Below are positions 44,963 to 54,997 of a stretch of 64,000 nt of DNA, in pieces. A program made the position numbers and the translations under genes. The notes under the pieces are model-generated. The model was not told where the DNA came from. It did no database searches and saw only the letters and a program-made list of their open reading frames with translations. The stretch comes from Exophiala sp. HKRS030. Taxonomy: Eukaryota > Ascomycota > Eurotiomycetes > Chaetothyriales > Herpotrichiellaceae. The stretch is taken from assembly GCA_023897205.1 (NCBI GenBank), contig JAHWDD010000003.1:5273665-5337664 (forward strand), given 5' to 3'. The first letter of the stretch is position 1. The number at the start of each line of letters is the position of its first letter.

Positions 44963-46497
44963 TGTGAGGAAGAGCTAGGGCTTTGCCTGTTATACTCGTA
45001 CGACACGACGGTATAGTACTGAGCTCAGTCGTTCTTTTGTTCGCTCGCTCGCTCGACCGTTCAGAGGTAGAGAGGTATGCGATTCGAGACGCGCTTCGTG
45101 AGTAGCAGGTCTATACAGCATCCACTTTGAAGAGCGTGTCCAAGAGGTATAGAGAGGTAGGTAGATAGGTTTAACAGGAATGTTCTATAGACACAACAGT
45201 ACGCGCACCCAAGCCGGAAACAAGGAGAATGATGTAGTGGCCAGGCCAAGCTGCCTCTGAGGAGAGGAGACGATGATCTCGAAAAAAAAGTGAGAGGAGA
45301 AATGTCAGGCAGAGAACACGAGGCACGCGGAGGGTGAGGTCACTTCTTCTACAAGTAGAGAAATCCAGCATCTAGTCATGTCAATCAATAGCAAGCCGTT
45401 CCACTCCGAATCCAAGGCGTGAGTCTGAGAGTTACCTTAGGAGCATCAAAAAAAGCCCTTGTCCTTTCCGCCGAGGTACAAGATGAGTGGCCAGGGATCC
45501 ATCGAGCCGCGGGAGGATTAATTAAATGGGAGAAGGCTGTGGCGCTTTGGCATCATCCCGACCCAGGAACAGGACGAGGGGTGAATGGAGAATAATGGAG
45601 ACACAAGAGTCGAATCGCTTCCGGTGGGGAGGGGGGACGAGGATGGTCGATGGGGTTGTTCATTCTGACGCATTATTCTTTCACGTAGAGCAGAGAAAAA
45701 TCATGTCATGGCTTTGTCTGTCTTCCGATGATTGATGACTCTCTCTTTGTCCATTGCCCTCGTACAATAAGAACTGCTGCAGGTAAAAAGTGCGGGGGAA
45801 TCAGCAGCGCAGGCAAGTCGAACATGTGATAAAATTCTATATTGTCGGCAAAATAGTTATTCCATGTTCCTTTCATGTGCCCTCGACCTCCAATCACCCC
45901 GGGTGCATGCTTTTACCTTGCATGATCACAAACACCTAACAATTATGACTGATTATTTGGACCTCTTCTTTCAACCATTATTCCCGTACTCGTCGTACCT
46001 CTGACGGTCTCCAGTCATTCACACGCACAGGGATCCTTCCTCGGTCAACTCCCAGATAATAATTTTCCCGGGGCCCATACCGAACAATTACCGGACAGCC
46101 GACCGTGATAGAATCTGGACCATCAGCTGCAGCCTTTCCCGAATCTCTCCGAGCCACCGGAAGGCCTCATGTGGCGTTGAAGCAGCGTCCGTATAATCAA
46201 ATCGTCCTCTTCCGACAATCGGAACCGTGGACCTCGGATCCTGTTACCATGTGTTGATTGACTCATAAACAAAAGGTTTTCGTCTGGGAATCAAATGGTA
46301 AATCGTCCGTCGAGAGGCAAATGCAGTGGCCGAACAGGTCGACTTGATTCTACACCAAAAACTCTCATGGCAAGAGCCGAGACATGTGAAGAGCTGATGA
46401 TGACATTGGAACGTATTCGTCTGAGGTTTAGTGCTTTGGTCCAGCAAGGCTATGCTATCATGAAGACATATGCGAGCGTACACACATATGGTCTCCT
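44963..46497. other. 1.5-kb intergenic interval, no gene seen
   Basis: Contains the carrier promoter and the 3' flank of the following minus-strand regulator. Short frames on both strands, none with a recognisable domain. It marks the change from conserved core to accessory gene content. Confidence 0.4.
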
Positions 46498-48270
46498 TCA
46501 TATCTCTGAGGTCTTATCACCTTCATCTTGTTGGCTCAAGCAATCCCGTGTCTCGGCATAAACTGCCCTCTGCAGGAGCCATGACAATTTGCTCAAATTC
46601 CCAGGTTGGAGGTATTGCAGCAAGAGGAATCTCTCGTTCACGGGTACAAAATCGCGCCAGGTGAAAATATTCAGCTTCCTCGCAGTACTTTGAAATTTCA
46701 CTCCAAACCACTCTTGATTTTCTACCAATTCGCTCACCACAGCCCCCACAGCCGCGACCCAGAACAACAAGACCTGCTCCTTTTCGCTAGGGGCCTGTTT
46801 CAGATGATTTTGCAAGATACTTCCGAGTCGATTGCGCAGTGGTCTCGCATCGATCGTGGCTCGAACTGTCGGCGCACTCTTGTCCTTTGAGGTTGGCGCA
46901 TAAAAGGCACTAGCTGGCACAAAAGCCAACCACGCAATGAGTGCAAGTCTAACACAGTCTTGCAATCTTCTGCTGTGGTCATTCAAGGAGCGCCTACCTC
47001 GGGAAGAGGGAGCGGAATCATCTTTGAAAGCAATCAGCTCATCCGCGATTGACCACGCACGAGCCAGCGCCCAGTCGCGATCAGGCATTGTGGTGTCCTC
47101 AGGTACCCCGATCCAATGACACTGAATGACACAGCACAAATCCAGGACCTTGTCGAGCAAGCCTTGGAACTTTGGTGTAAACAATACCGATTCACCCACT
47201 TGTTGATTGGTCAATCCTCCACCCATCACTTCTCTCCCTTTTCCACGAACGGCGGCAGTTGCACTCACCCTCTGCTGATGAGATAGCTCGTCCGTCTCCC
47301 ACCTGTCTTCAATCAACGGTGGAGTCTGGGTGGCGGCAGCCTGAAACCGGTCGGCAATCCACAGCATTCGTCGCAGGTCGAGGTCGAGTGTCTGGAATCC
47401 TCCCAAAAACGTGTTCGTCAAGTACATGATCATATTGCCATGTATGCGCACTCCATCCCAATTCCGGCGATAGCTCTCAACTGCCCATAGGAACAATATG
47501 CTCGTGATCAGCTGTTGGGTTATAGGTCGACCTTGTGCTAGATATGCTCTTGTCAGTCGCAGTGCAGCATCGGCCAATTGTTCAGGCAAATCAGCCTGGG
47601 CGAAGTATGTCCGGTCAACGTATTTCATGCGGGCACTTGCAACAGCGAGAAGCGCGAGAGTGTGCAGCTCCTCGTTGAGAGCGTTGCGTACGAACTGCAA
47701 TGCTCGATTTGACGGTGGTAGCGTTGACCGCCTCGACAATACAGACATATCAGACCTCGTCACGGCAGGGAAATGCCTGAAGACAAAATACTCCAGCATC
47801 CGATACTTTTCGGCGTTCATGGACAGTTTGAATTGCGCGAACGGTTCCACAGATCCCCAATTTGGTATCTGCATTGACAGACTACCGCATTCATGTTGTG
47901 GCTGCTTGTCATCGTTTCGGTCATCTTCCTCCGGTGAAGTGGTAGTGGATTTAAGTATGGTTTGCTTGATCGTGTCCGATTCTCGAACCTCCGATACCGA
48001 GACCGCGGGACGCATTGCCAGATGACTAAGAGAGTGACATCTGCTTGGAGCGGGCGAAATGTATGTCCATCCGATCGGTACTCTTGATCGTTTCAACTTC
48101 CTTCTCCTTTCTCTCTCCTTGTTGTAATCTCGAGATTTTTGCGCATGCTGTTGGATCTCACGACGCCCGTCGACGTCATCTCGGCTATTGGTCAGAGACA
48201 TCGAGGAGACGGTTTTGTTGACGAACAAGAGGTCCGGCCTTGTTGGTGGCGGGCATCTCGACTGGTGCAT
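46498..48270 (-). CDS. Fungal-specific transcription-factor-domain protein without a Zn2Cys6 motif (PF11951-type)
   Basis: Putative regulator. Single exon, 590 residues. It starts with the LLFVNKT segment seen near the N-terminus of this subgroup, then a strongly basic Arg/Lys helix (KERERRRKLKRSRVPIGW) in place of a zinc cluster. The remainder looks like the helical fungal_trans_2 domain: WGSVEPFAQFKLSMNAEKYR, YFVFRHFPAVTR, LHTLALLAVASARMKYVD and AFYAPTSKD. No signal peptide or membrane segment. DNA binding is not demonstrable from the sequence; the basic helix may supply it. Target genes are unknown; the dehydrogenase/P450 genes lie 2-6 kb away on the right. Confidence 0.78.
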   Translation of the reverse strand: MHQSRCPPPTRPDLLFVNKTVSSMSLTNSRDDVDGRREIQQHAQKSRDYNKERERRRKLKRSRVPIGWTYISPAPSRCHSLSHLAMRPAVSVSEVRESDTIKQTILKSTTTSPEEDDRNDDKQPQHECGSLSMQIPNWGSVEPFAQFKLSMNAEKYRMLEYFVFRHFPAVTRSDMSVLSRRSTLPPSNRALQFVRNALNEELHTLALLAVASARMKYVDRTYFAQADLPEQLADAALRLTRAYLAQGRPITQQLITSILFLWAVESYRRNWDGVRIHGNMIMYLTNTFLGGFQTLDLDLRRMLWIADRFQAAATQTPPLIEDRWETDELSHQQRVSATAAVRGKGREVMGGGLTNQQVGESVLFTPKFQGLLDKVLDLCCVIQCHWIGVPEDTTMPDRDWALARAWSIADELIAFKDDSAPSSRGRRSLNDHSRRLQDCVRLALIAWLAFVPASAFYAPTSKDKSAPTVRATIDARPLRNRLGSILQNHLKQAPSEKEQVLLFWVAAVGAVVSELVENQEWFGVKFQSTARKLNIFTWRDFVPVNERFLLLQYLQPGNLSKLSWLLQRAVYAETRDCLSQQDEGDKTSEI

Positions 48271-50272
48271 GACTACCTAGGCAGGTTCTGGTTACTAGGG
48301 AGGACGACCGGTGATGATGGAGTGGTTGTTGATATCCTCGCCACACGCAGACATGTTTCGAAGGGGGCAAATCTACTCTCGCAAAACAAAAAAATTAAAA
48401 TGGTACGAAAGCCGCGGGCGACTAACAGTATGATTAGGGATTATACATGGTGATGATGGTGATGATGACTATTCGGGAGGCTATGTGAGATATAGGGTAT
48501 TTGATGAATGTCCAGAGTAAGTAGTGATCATCTCGATGGACCGTCTTCCTCGGACGTTTTCCACCGAGGTGTCATTTTCGAAATCTCGCGCTTTTCTTCT
48601 CCATATCCACGAGGTCAAGCTGTCTCAATCTGTCCAACGTACACACCAATAACGTCCATGAAACTAAGCACTCGGCAGCCGGCATGCTTCGTAAGTAAGC
48701 TCGTTTGTACTCTGGAGGAGACGGACCTGTCCGCGGCCGACGCGGGGCAACTTCTTTATCAATATTAGCAGTCTTTGATTCCCATGTCCTGTACGGTACA
48801 GGTACTTTCCGTACACAACGACTTAAGGACATTGTCGAGACCATTCACATTTCAACATACAAAGACATACATGTGGCTTAGTCAAGCTGACCGGGCGATT
48901 CGCCTAGGTAAAAATTCAATATGTCGATCAACATCCTCGTCCCTAGAACAAAACCCCGAGGGACTTATCATTTCAATGACCATTGTCCGTATGGAAGCTA
49001 CAGGACCTGTGACATACAGGAAAAAAGGTGCATACTGTACCCAGCAGTAGTTGGTGATGCTGGCCACCCACTCAAGAAGAAAACAAAAAAAAATAACAGA
49101 GGTAATATGGTATCGATCCGTGATACTCCCTCGATACGGTGACGCAGACACATAACTAAGTACATAGATGTAAAGGTCTGGTTTCTCGGGGGAAAGTTTC
49201 ACCTTGGGTACTATACCGGGGCAAGGTATGTTTTCTAGATGGTTTCCTTTGGTGATGAGCTTTCATCGGACATCTTCGGACGGACCATGGATGTAGAAAC
49301 ACCAGGTACGTCGATGGAGTCACAGGTCTTGTTAGTAAAAGTGAAAAGGTACAATCGAGCTTTGAAATAAGGCGGCAACCTTTGAGGCATGAGATACGCG
49401 TGCCCGATGCCAGATCAAGTTACAAATCAATTGTCGACCAAGATCTTCGAGTTGCTGTTCCGGACTCTATACTATGCCATCTAAGACTGTGACAGTATGG
49501 GTTGGTCATTTGCTCAGCCCTCAGCTCATCTCCTTCCATCGAAAGACTGCCACCCATAGGTAGGGCTCCGCGTTCGATCACAGAGAACTCCAAAGTCCGT
49601 ATTGCGAGATTGCAGGTACGTTGACCATCCGGGGGCTGAAACTGTAGCCAACCTGGGCAAGCAGGTGCCCAGATCGCTCTCGGTACTAGAATTTTTTCCT
49701 CGCCTCGTCGCAGTAGCACCGCATCAACATGGTTCAATGTTGATGGCCAACGGACTGGAACCCTTGGGGACAATAGCCATTCAGCGAGCGGTATGATGCC
49801 CATCTTTGACCCACCGATCTTACATGACCTTCATTGGTCCACTTTAAGATTCTGGGGTACTCCAAGTTGGGAACCCCAAGTTGGGCCGCTAAGCAGGGCT
49901 TGACCCACTCCAAACCTCGAAGGGAACGAGTACGCAGTATGCGCATTCGATCAACAGAATACTTGTGGTAATTCTTACAAGCCACGACTCCCAAGATGGG
50001 GACAGATTACGGGACACCCTGGGCCTCGACCCCTGTCGCGTGACATTTGGCCATGACCCTCCGAGATACCCACAATGGGTCATCAATCGAGTTGTAGCTT
50101 GTGTATTGACATTGCCTGGTTCTCAGCCGACCGTGGACCGTGTGCTCGCTCAAAAGGCGGAGGAAGTACTCCATGACCTTCGTACCCTTGATCCTAACCA
50201 CAGAGAGTCCTGCGCCAACACTTTGAGTAATACCTCCCAGGAATTCGCCGTGTCTTGTCAGCCTCGTCAGTC
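48271..50272. other. 2-kb interval before the dehydrogenase, no clear gene
   Basis: Holds the divergent promoters of the regulator and the dehydrogenase. Fragmentary frames (e.g. 49420-49803 minus, 127 codons with ATG) match nothing I recognise and may be decayed sequence. A 10-bp palindrome-like unit CCAAGTTGGG occurs twice at 49862-49871 and 49876-49885. An A-rich run lies at about 49077-49100. Confidence 0.4.
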
Positions 50273-51400
50273 ATGCGCGCCCAAGTACTTGAAGCGTTCA
50301 ATGAGCCTTACAGACTGCGAAACATACCGCCTCCGGCGTCACCGGCCGGACAAGACCTACTGATCCGCGTCCTTGCGGCTTCATACTGTCACACCGACGC
50401 TGTTCTGGCAACGGGATCTCGATGGCCAGAGTTACCAAGGGTGGGATCACACGAATTGGCTGGGGAAATTGTCGAGATGGGCCCCGAGGTTTCGTCGTCC
50501 GTCAAATTGAAGATTGGTACCAAGATCGGTGTCCCGGCGAGAGCATACAGACCGTGTGGGCATTGTTACGAGTGTCAGAATACCGACGGAGACATCCAGG
50601 GCTTCAGCGTCTACTGTCCCAAGGCGAAGCATGTCGGTCTCTCGATAAACGGCGGGTTTGCGGATTATTGTTTGGTCGATTCGCGACAAGTCGTCGTAGT
50701 TCCAGAAGGACTTATGGCGGTGGAAGTGGCGCCCTTGATGTGCGCAGGTTTCACCATATGGTGTGCCCTCGAACGAGCTGGCATTGCTCTCGAAGAGAAT
50801 GAAGGAGTCGGGAAAAGCGTGGCCATCATGGGTGCGGGAGGTGGCCTGGGCCATTTAGGAGTTCAGTTTGCGGCCAAGCTGGGGTGCCACGTTGCGGCCG
50901 TTGAAGCTGCCGATAAACCTTTGGCCTTGCTCCGGAACATTGTCGGACGGTTGGACTCCCCTACTCAAGATCGAGTCACCGTCGTGGATGCGAGAACACA
51001 GTCTGCCGAGGAGGTGCGAAACCAAGTGTGTGGCGAACCTAAAGAAGGTTTCGAAGGCGAGTCGGGTATTGACGCCGTCTTGATTCTCTCCGACAGTCAA
51101 TCCGCATTCGACTTTGGAATGAAATTGCTCAAAAACCACTCTACTTGCGTCGTCATCAGTTTTCCCAAGGCTGGGTTCTGTATCAACGCCCAGGATTTGA
51201 TCTTCAGAGACATCAAAATTATTGGCTCTCTTGTTGGACGAATACGACAGCTTCAGGAGATGATGAGTTTTGTGGTGAGGCACGACATTCGCGCACAGAT
51301 ACGGGTACATCCATTGGAAAAGGTGAACGAGCTGGTGAAGGATTATCACAGTGGCACAGGAGGGAAGCTGGTGGTAGACTTGTCCTTATCAGAGGGATAA
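50273..51400 (+). CDS. Zinc-dependent medium-chain alcohol dehydrogenase
   Basis: Predicted NAD(P)-dependent oxidoreductase for a primary alcohol or aldehyde. Single exon, 375 residues from the first ATG (MRAQVLEAFNEPYRL); the frame upstream has no ATG. The catalytic zinc site has Cys in SYCHTD, His-Glu in GSHELAGEIVE, and a second Cys in APLMCAG. The structural zinc loop has four Cys, CGHCYEC and a fourth after a 10-residue insertion (DIQGFSVYC). The Rossmann fold is GAGGGLGHLGVQFA. The substrate cannot be read from sequence. It lies in tandem orientation upstream of the P450, with the cytochrome b5 gene between them. Confidence 0.9.
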   Translation: MRAQVLEAFNEPYRLRNIPPPASPAGQDLLIRVLAASYCHTDAVLATGSRWPELPRVGSHELAGEIVEMGPEVSSSVKLKIGTKIGVPARAYRPCGHCYECQNTDGDIQGFSVYCPKAKHVGLSINGGFADYCLVDSRQVVVVPEGLMAVEVAPLMCAGFTIWCALERAGIALEENEGVGKSVAIMGAGGGLGHLGVQFAAKLGCHVAAVEAADKPLALLRNIVGRLDSPTQDRVTVVDARTQSAEEVRNQVCGEPKEGFEGESGIDAVLILSDSQSAFDFGMKLLKNHSTCVVISFPKAGFCINAQDLIFRDIKIIGSLVGRIRQLQEMMSFVVRHDIRAQIRVHPLEKVNELVKDYHSGTGGKLVVDLSLSEG

Positions 51401-51662
51401 AATCCCAACAGAATGGGACATTCGCACGAATTGAGGGAGTATATAGTTGTTGAGAGAGACATTAGCTCGTTCCTCGAGGGCATATTGGATCCAAGTCAAC
51501 TTCACGCAGTGCTTCTACACTCGCATCAATGCCTGCTTCGGCTATGATTTGGAAGCCCGGGAGTTTCGTCCTTTGATACCTTGTCATATAGCAGGACGGC
51601 TGCTTTTTGCGGCTCTCTTCCTTACACAACGTTCTACTTCTTGATTCCATGCGTCTCTATGT

Positions 51663-52160
51663 CTATCTCCCGAAATATATCGCAGAAACCACAATGAGAA
51701 GAAATGAAGACAAAATGAGGAACAGAGTTGACGACTCCTGAGATTGTGTCGATAGCGTAGAGGCTGAATCCTCTTTGAATGCCTCTGAACTTTGCGATTG
51801 GAAGTCCTTCAAGCTGTCAGCTGATACACGTATATTTGATAAGGAATATTGTGCCAACCTCTTCTGCGAGCTTCCCAATCACAAATGTCTTCAGTAATTG
51901 TCTTGCATCATCGCTGTGAGCTGCATTCTCGAACAGATCTGTGACGATACTCGTTCCCGTTTCCAGGAGCTTCTCTTGCCCGCCACTGTGTTGTGTCAGT
52001 TCATTCCAATAGCTTCTTGGCTTGAATTTTGGAGAGTCAAATCATACGGGTGTTGATCAATAAAGTCGGTCACATCGTAGACATCTCCGTGTATAGAGAG
52101 GTAGAGACTGTCTTTGGAGTGATGTGCTTCGATTTCAGATAGTGAGTAGACCTTTGACAT
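51663..52160 (-). CDS. Tail-anchored cytochrome b5-like protein
   Basis: Small ER heme protein that could pass electrons to a P450. Proposed exons: 52048-52160, 51859-51985 and 51663-51806, 127 residues. Exon 1 encodes MSKVYSLSEIEAHHSKDSLY and VYDVTDFIDQH. The first splice (GTATGA donor, ACAG acceptor) rebuilds HPGG, carrying heme ligand His one. The second ligand is in FENAAHSDDARQLL, followed by VIGKL. The last exon supplies a Ser/Gln linker and a C-terminal helix, LFLILSSFLLIVVSAIYFGR, as in membrane b5. The final intron (52 nt, GTTGGC donor, GAAG acceptor, CTGAC branch site inside) is weaker; I chose it because it restores the tail-anchor frame. Divergent from the P450. Confidence 0.8.
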
Positions 52161-52687
52161 GGCTGAAGGCAGTACACTCTGGACGAAACTGTGAAGGGGG
52201 GTGAATATTCACTGTAAGCTCAGACTTGGGCCACAATTCAACCTGGGGGTTTCTAAAGCTTCACCGGTGCTCAACACTCAAAACTTCGTAGTCGCGCCTC
52301 CGGGTTATTTGCTCTCCACCGATGCGGAGGTGACACTCTCATCTCACCTCCAATGCAAGTAGTCACATAAGTCCACCCCAAGATATGCTGTCAGCTTGCC
52401 CTACATGCAAAAACAGTTGTTACAGAAATGTCGACTAAGCTTACCTCCAACTTGGAGTCGTTACAACCTATCGTATACGAAGCCGCTCCTCTCGGTGCCG
52501 AAATAGTGGGTCCGGGAAGCCTCTCACCTCTGCTGATTCTCCACGAACGATTATTGCGTTATACATGACGTCTCAGCAAGCATGGGAAATTCAAGCATAT
52601 ACATGAAGGTATATAACCATGCCCGGGGATAGGGGTAGTATTTCTGGAGAGCAGAAGAGAGAGACTTTTGGTCTGTTTAGAGATATC
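52161..52687. promoter_or_regulatory. Shared divergent promoter of cytochrome b5 and P450
   Basis: About 530 bp between divergent starts. TATATAA at 52610-52616 faces the P450. Because it abuts the ATG at 52619, transcription should begin after that ATG, which is why the P450 start is placed at 52688. Confidence 0.6.
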
Positions 52688-54428
52688 ATGGCGGCTCCAG
52701 CAGTGCCCTTTATTGTTCTGGCCATCCTGTTTATCGCCATCAAGTATCTTAATCAGACCGATATACCCAAAGTCAAAAACCTCCCTGAGGTCCCCGGAAT
52801 TCCACTGTTAGGCAGCCTCTTGAAGCTTGGTAAAAGCCACGCACGAAGCTGTGCCGAGCTGGTTCCGAGATATGGCCCCGTATTTCAGGTTCGTCTGGGC
52901 AATCGGGTAAGTGCCTAATCCTTGTTGAGACGATCTTGGGCACACACACTCATCCCGTGATACTCAGAGACTCGTTTACGCGAATACATTCGAATCAGTG
53001 AAGGAGCTATGGGTTGGCCAGCATCAAGCGTTAATCTCTCGTCCGTCATTCTGGACATTCCACTCAGTGGTTTCTGGCACCCAGGGGCCGACTCTCGGGA
53101 CTTCTCCCTGGAATGACAACACTAAACGAATTCGTAAGGCGGCGTCGACGGCGATCAATCGGAAAGCTGTGCAAACGTACTTGCCAATCATTGATCTGGA
53201 AGCAACTACCAGTATCAATGAAATCTTGAGTAACTCTAAAGGTGGAACCAGGGATGTCGACCCCAATGGATACTTCCAACGCCTCTCTCTGAATATGAGT
53301 CTGAGACTCAACTACGGCTTCCGGATCAAAGGACAGATCGACGACCGGCAACTACAAGAGGTCATCCAGGTAGAACGTGAGCTTGGCAATTTCAGAGGCG
53401 TCGCCCATTGTTGGCAAGATTATATACCCATCCTACGTCTTTGGCCCAGCTACCGCAAGAATGCTGTCAAGTTCCGAGAGAGGCGTGACGCATACATCCT
53501 CCAGTTCTACCAAGAGCTTAAGCGTCATATTGCTGACGGCACCGACGTACCCTGTATCACCGGCAACGTAATCAAAGATCCTGAAGCTAAGCTGTCTGAT
53601 GGTACGTATTGATGATTTGCCCGGGGGTTTCCACCATCTTTGGATTTGGCTAAAGAATTTTACACAGACGAGCTCAAGACAATTTGCGTTACCATGGTTG
53701 CCGCAGGACTTGATACTCTGCCATCGAACATCAACATGACCATTGCGTACCTCTCGTCTCCACACGGGCAAGAGATTCAGGAACGAGCCTACGCGGAGCT
53801 GACCAAGACTTACCCAGATGGAGACGGCTGGCATGCCTGTAAGGAGGAAGAAAAGTGTGAATATATGGTTTCATTCATCAAAGAGACTTTGCGATACTGG
53901 AGCACACTGAACTTGTCCTTCACTCGGCAAAGTGTGAAGCCTGTCACGTACCGGGGAGCCGTTATTCCCGCGGGCACACCTTTTATCTTGGTATAGACAC
54001 TGACTGACCTTCCCTCTCATATGCATTTTTTATGCTGACTTTTCACTCAGAACAACTGGGGAGCCAATCATGACGCCACACATTTCAAGGACCCAGAAAA
54101 ATTTCTTCCTGAACGGTATCTGGGTGTTCCCAATGTCGGGATCCAGCAGATGAGCTACGGAGCAGGAGCTCGGTCGTGCGAAGGTGCTCACCTAGCCAAC
54201 CGGCAACTTTACATTGTATTCACCCGCTTGATCTTGGGCTTCCATATCCTCGAGACGTCAGATCTCAAGGCTCGCCCGAACCTCGACTCGATCGAATGCA
54301 ACTCGGTGCTCACCGGCATGGTGACCCAGCCGAAGCCTTTCAGGGTCCGGTTTGTGCCGCGAGATTCGAAACAATTAAACAAATGGATCGAGGAATCATT
54401 CCAGGCCACCAAAGAATTCGATATCTAA
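52688..54428 (+). CDS. Cytochrome P450, CYP504-like (phenylacetate hydroxylase type)
   Basis: Heme monooxygenase of the ER. Four exons: 52688-52906, 52968-53601, 53668-53990 and 54051-54428, with GTAAGT, GTACGT and GTATAG donors, 517 residues. An N-terminal anchor (PFIVLAILFIAIKYL) precedes the Pro-rich hinge PEVPGIPLLGS. The ExxR motif is ETLRYW, the PERF-type motif FLPERYL, and the heme-binding loop MSYGAGARSCEG, with the ligand Cys near 435; Met replaces the usual Phe. The stretches GPVFQVRLGNR, NTFESVKELW, LISRPSFWTFH and MTIAYLSSPHG follow CYP504 family members (phacA-type 2-hydroxylase). Phenylacetate-like aromatic acid substrates are an inference from family. A possible start at 52619 would add 23 residues but lies only 3 bp past the TATA box. 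Confidence 0.88.
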
Positions 54429-54997
54429 TAGGCCTTTAAAATGTATAACACATTACGGCAGCAGGTGCCTTTGGGTCATTAGATCTAGGGTCGCAGGAGA
54501 GTGTATCTTCTCAAGTATATAAATCTCCTACCAACAAAGTTTTGATGAGAATATGGAGATTCTATTCTGCCCTATCCAAAAATCGAAGAAATTGTGTCTG
54601 TCCATGAGAGGCTGAGTGAATACTCTGTATCGTCCCTGTAGATAGCGGTGTCGATGGTTTAATTCATTCTCCAGCACAACTTGACATTGATTACTGTTTC
54701 ACCATCATCTTTTCCTCACTAAAACCAATCCTCTTTGGAATCTAGTCCTCGAAATAGACTATAATATACCTCATGCCTTCGTGAGACACGCTGATCTCTG
54801 TGAGGCCTACCCTTGCAGTCCCAGGGCACGTAATTCATGACCCGCTTCCCCGACCTTCTCCACAACCAGAGAGTCACAGATAGTATTGATTTACTCCATA
54901 ATACTCCATACTTCCAATAAGGCCTCTTCCCCTCCCCAGGTTCTTCCGCTCTTTTTTTCTCTTGCTCGATGCTCTAGTCGACTTGGCCAAACGAGAT
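54429..54997. promoter_or_regulatory. P450 3' flank and upstream region of the C2H2 regulator
   Basis: About 570 bp; no gene seen. Both neighbours are on the plus strand. Confidence 0.4.

Noticed and set aside
49420..49803. 127-codon minus-strand frame upstream of the dehydrogenase
   Set aside because: ATG present but no recognisable motif; could be decayed sequence, not supportable as a gene.
52619..52687. Upstream ATG for the P450
   Set aside because: Only 3 bp after a TATATAA box, so probably outside the transcript; the next ATG begins directly at the membrane anchor.
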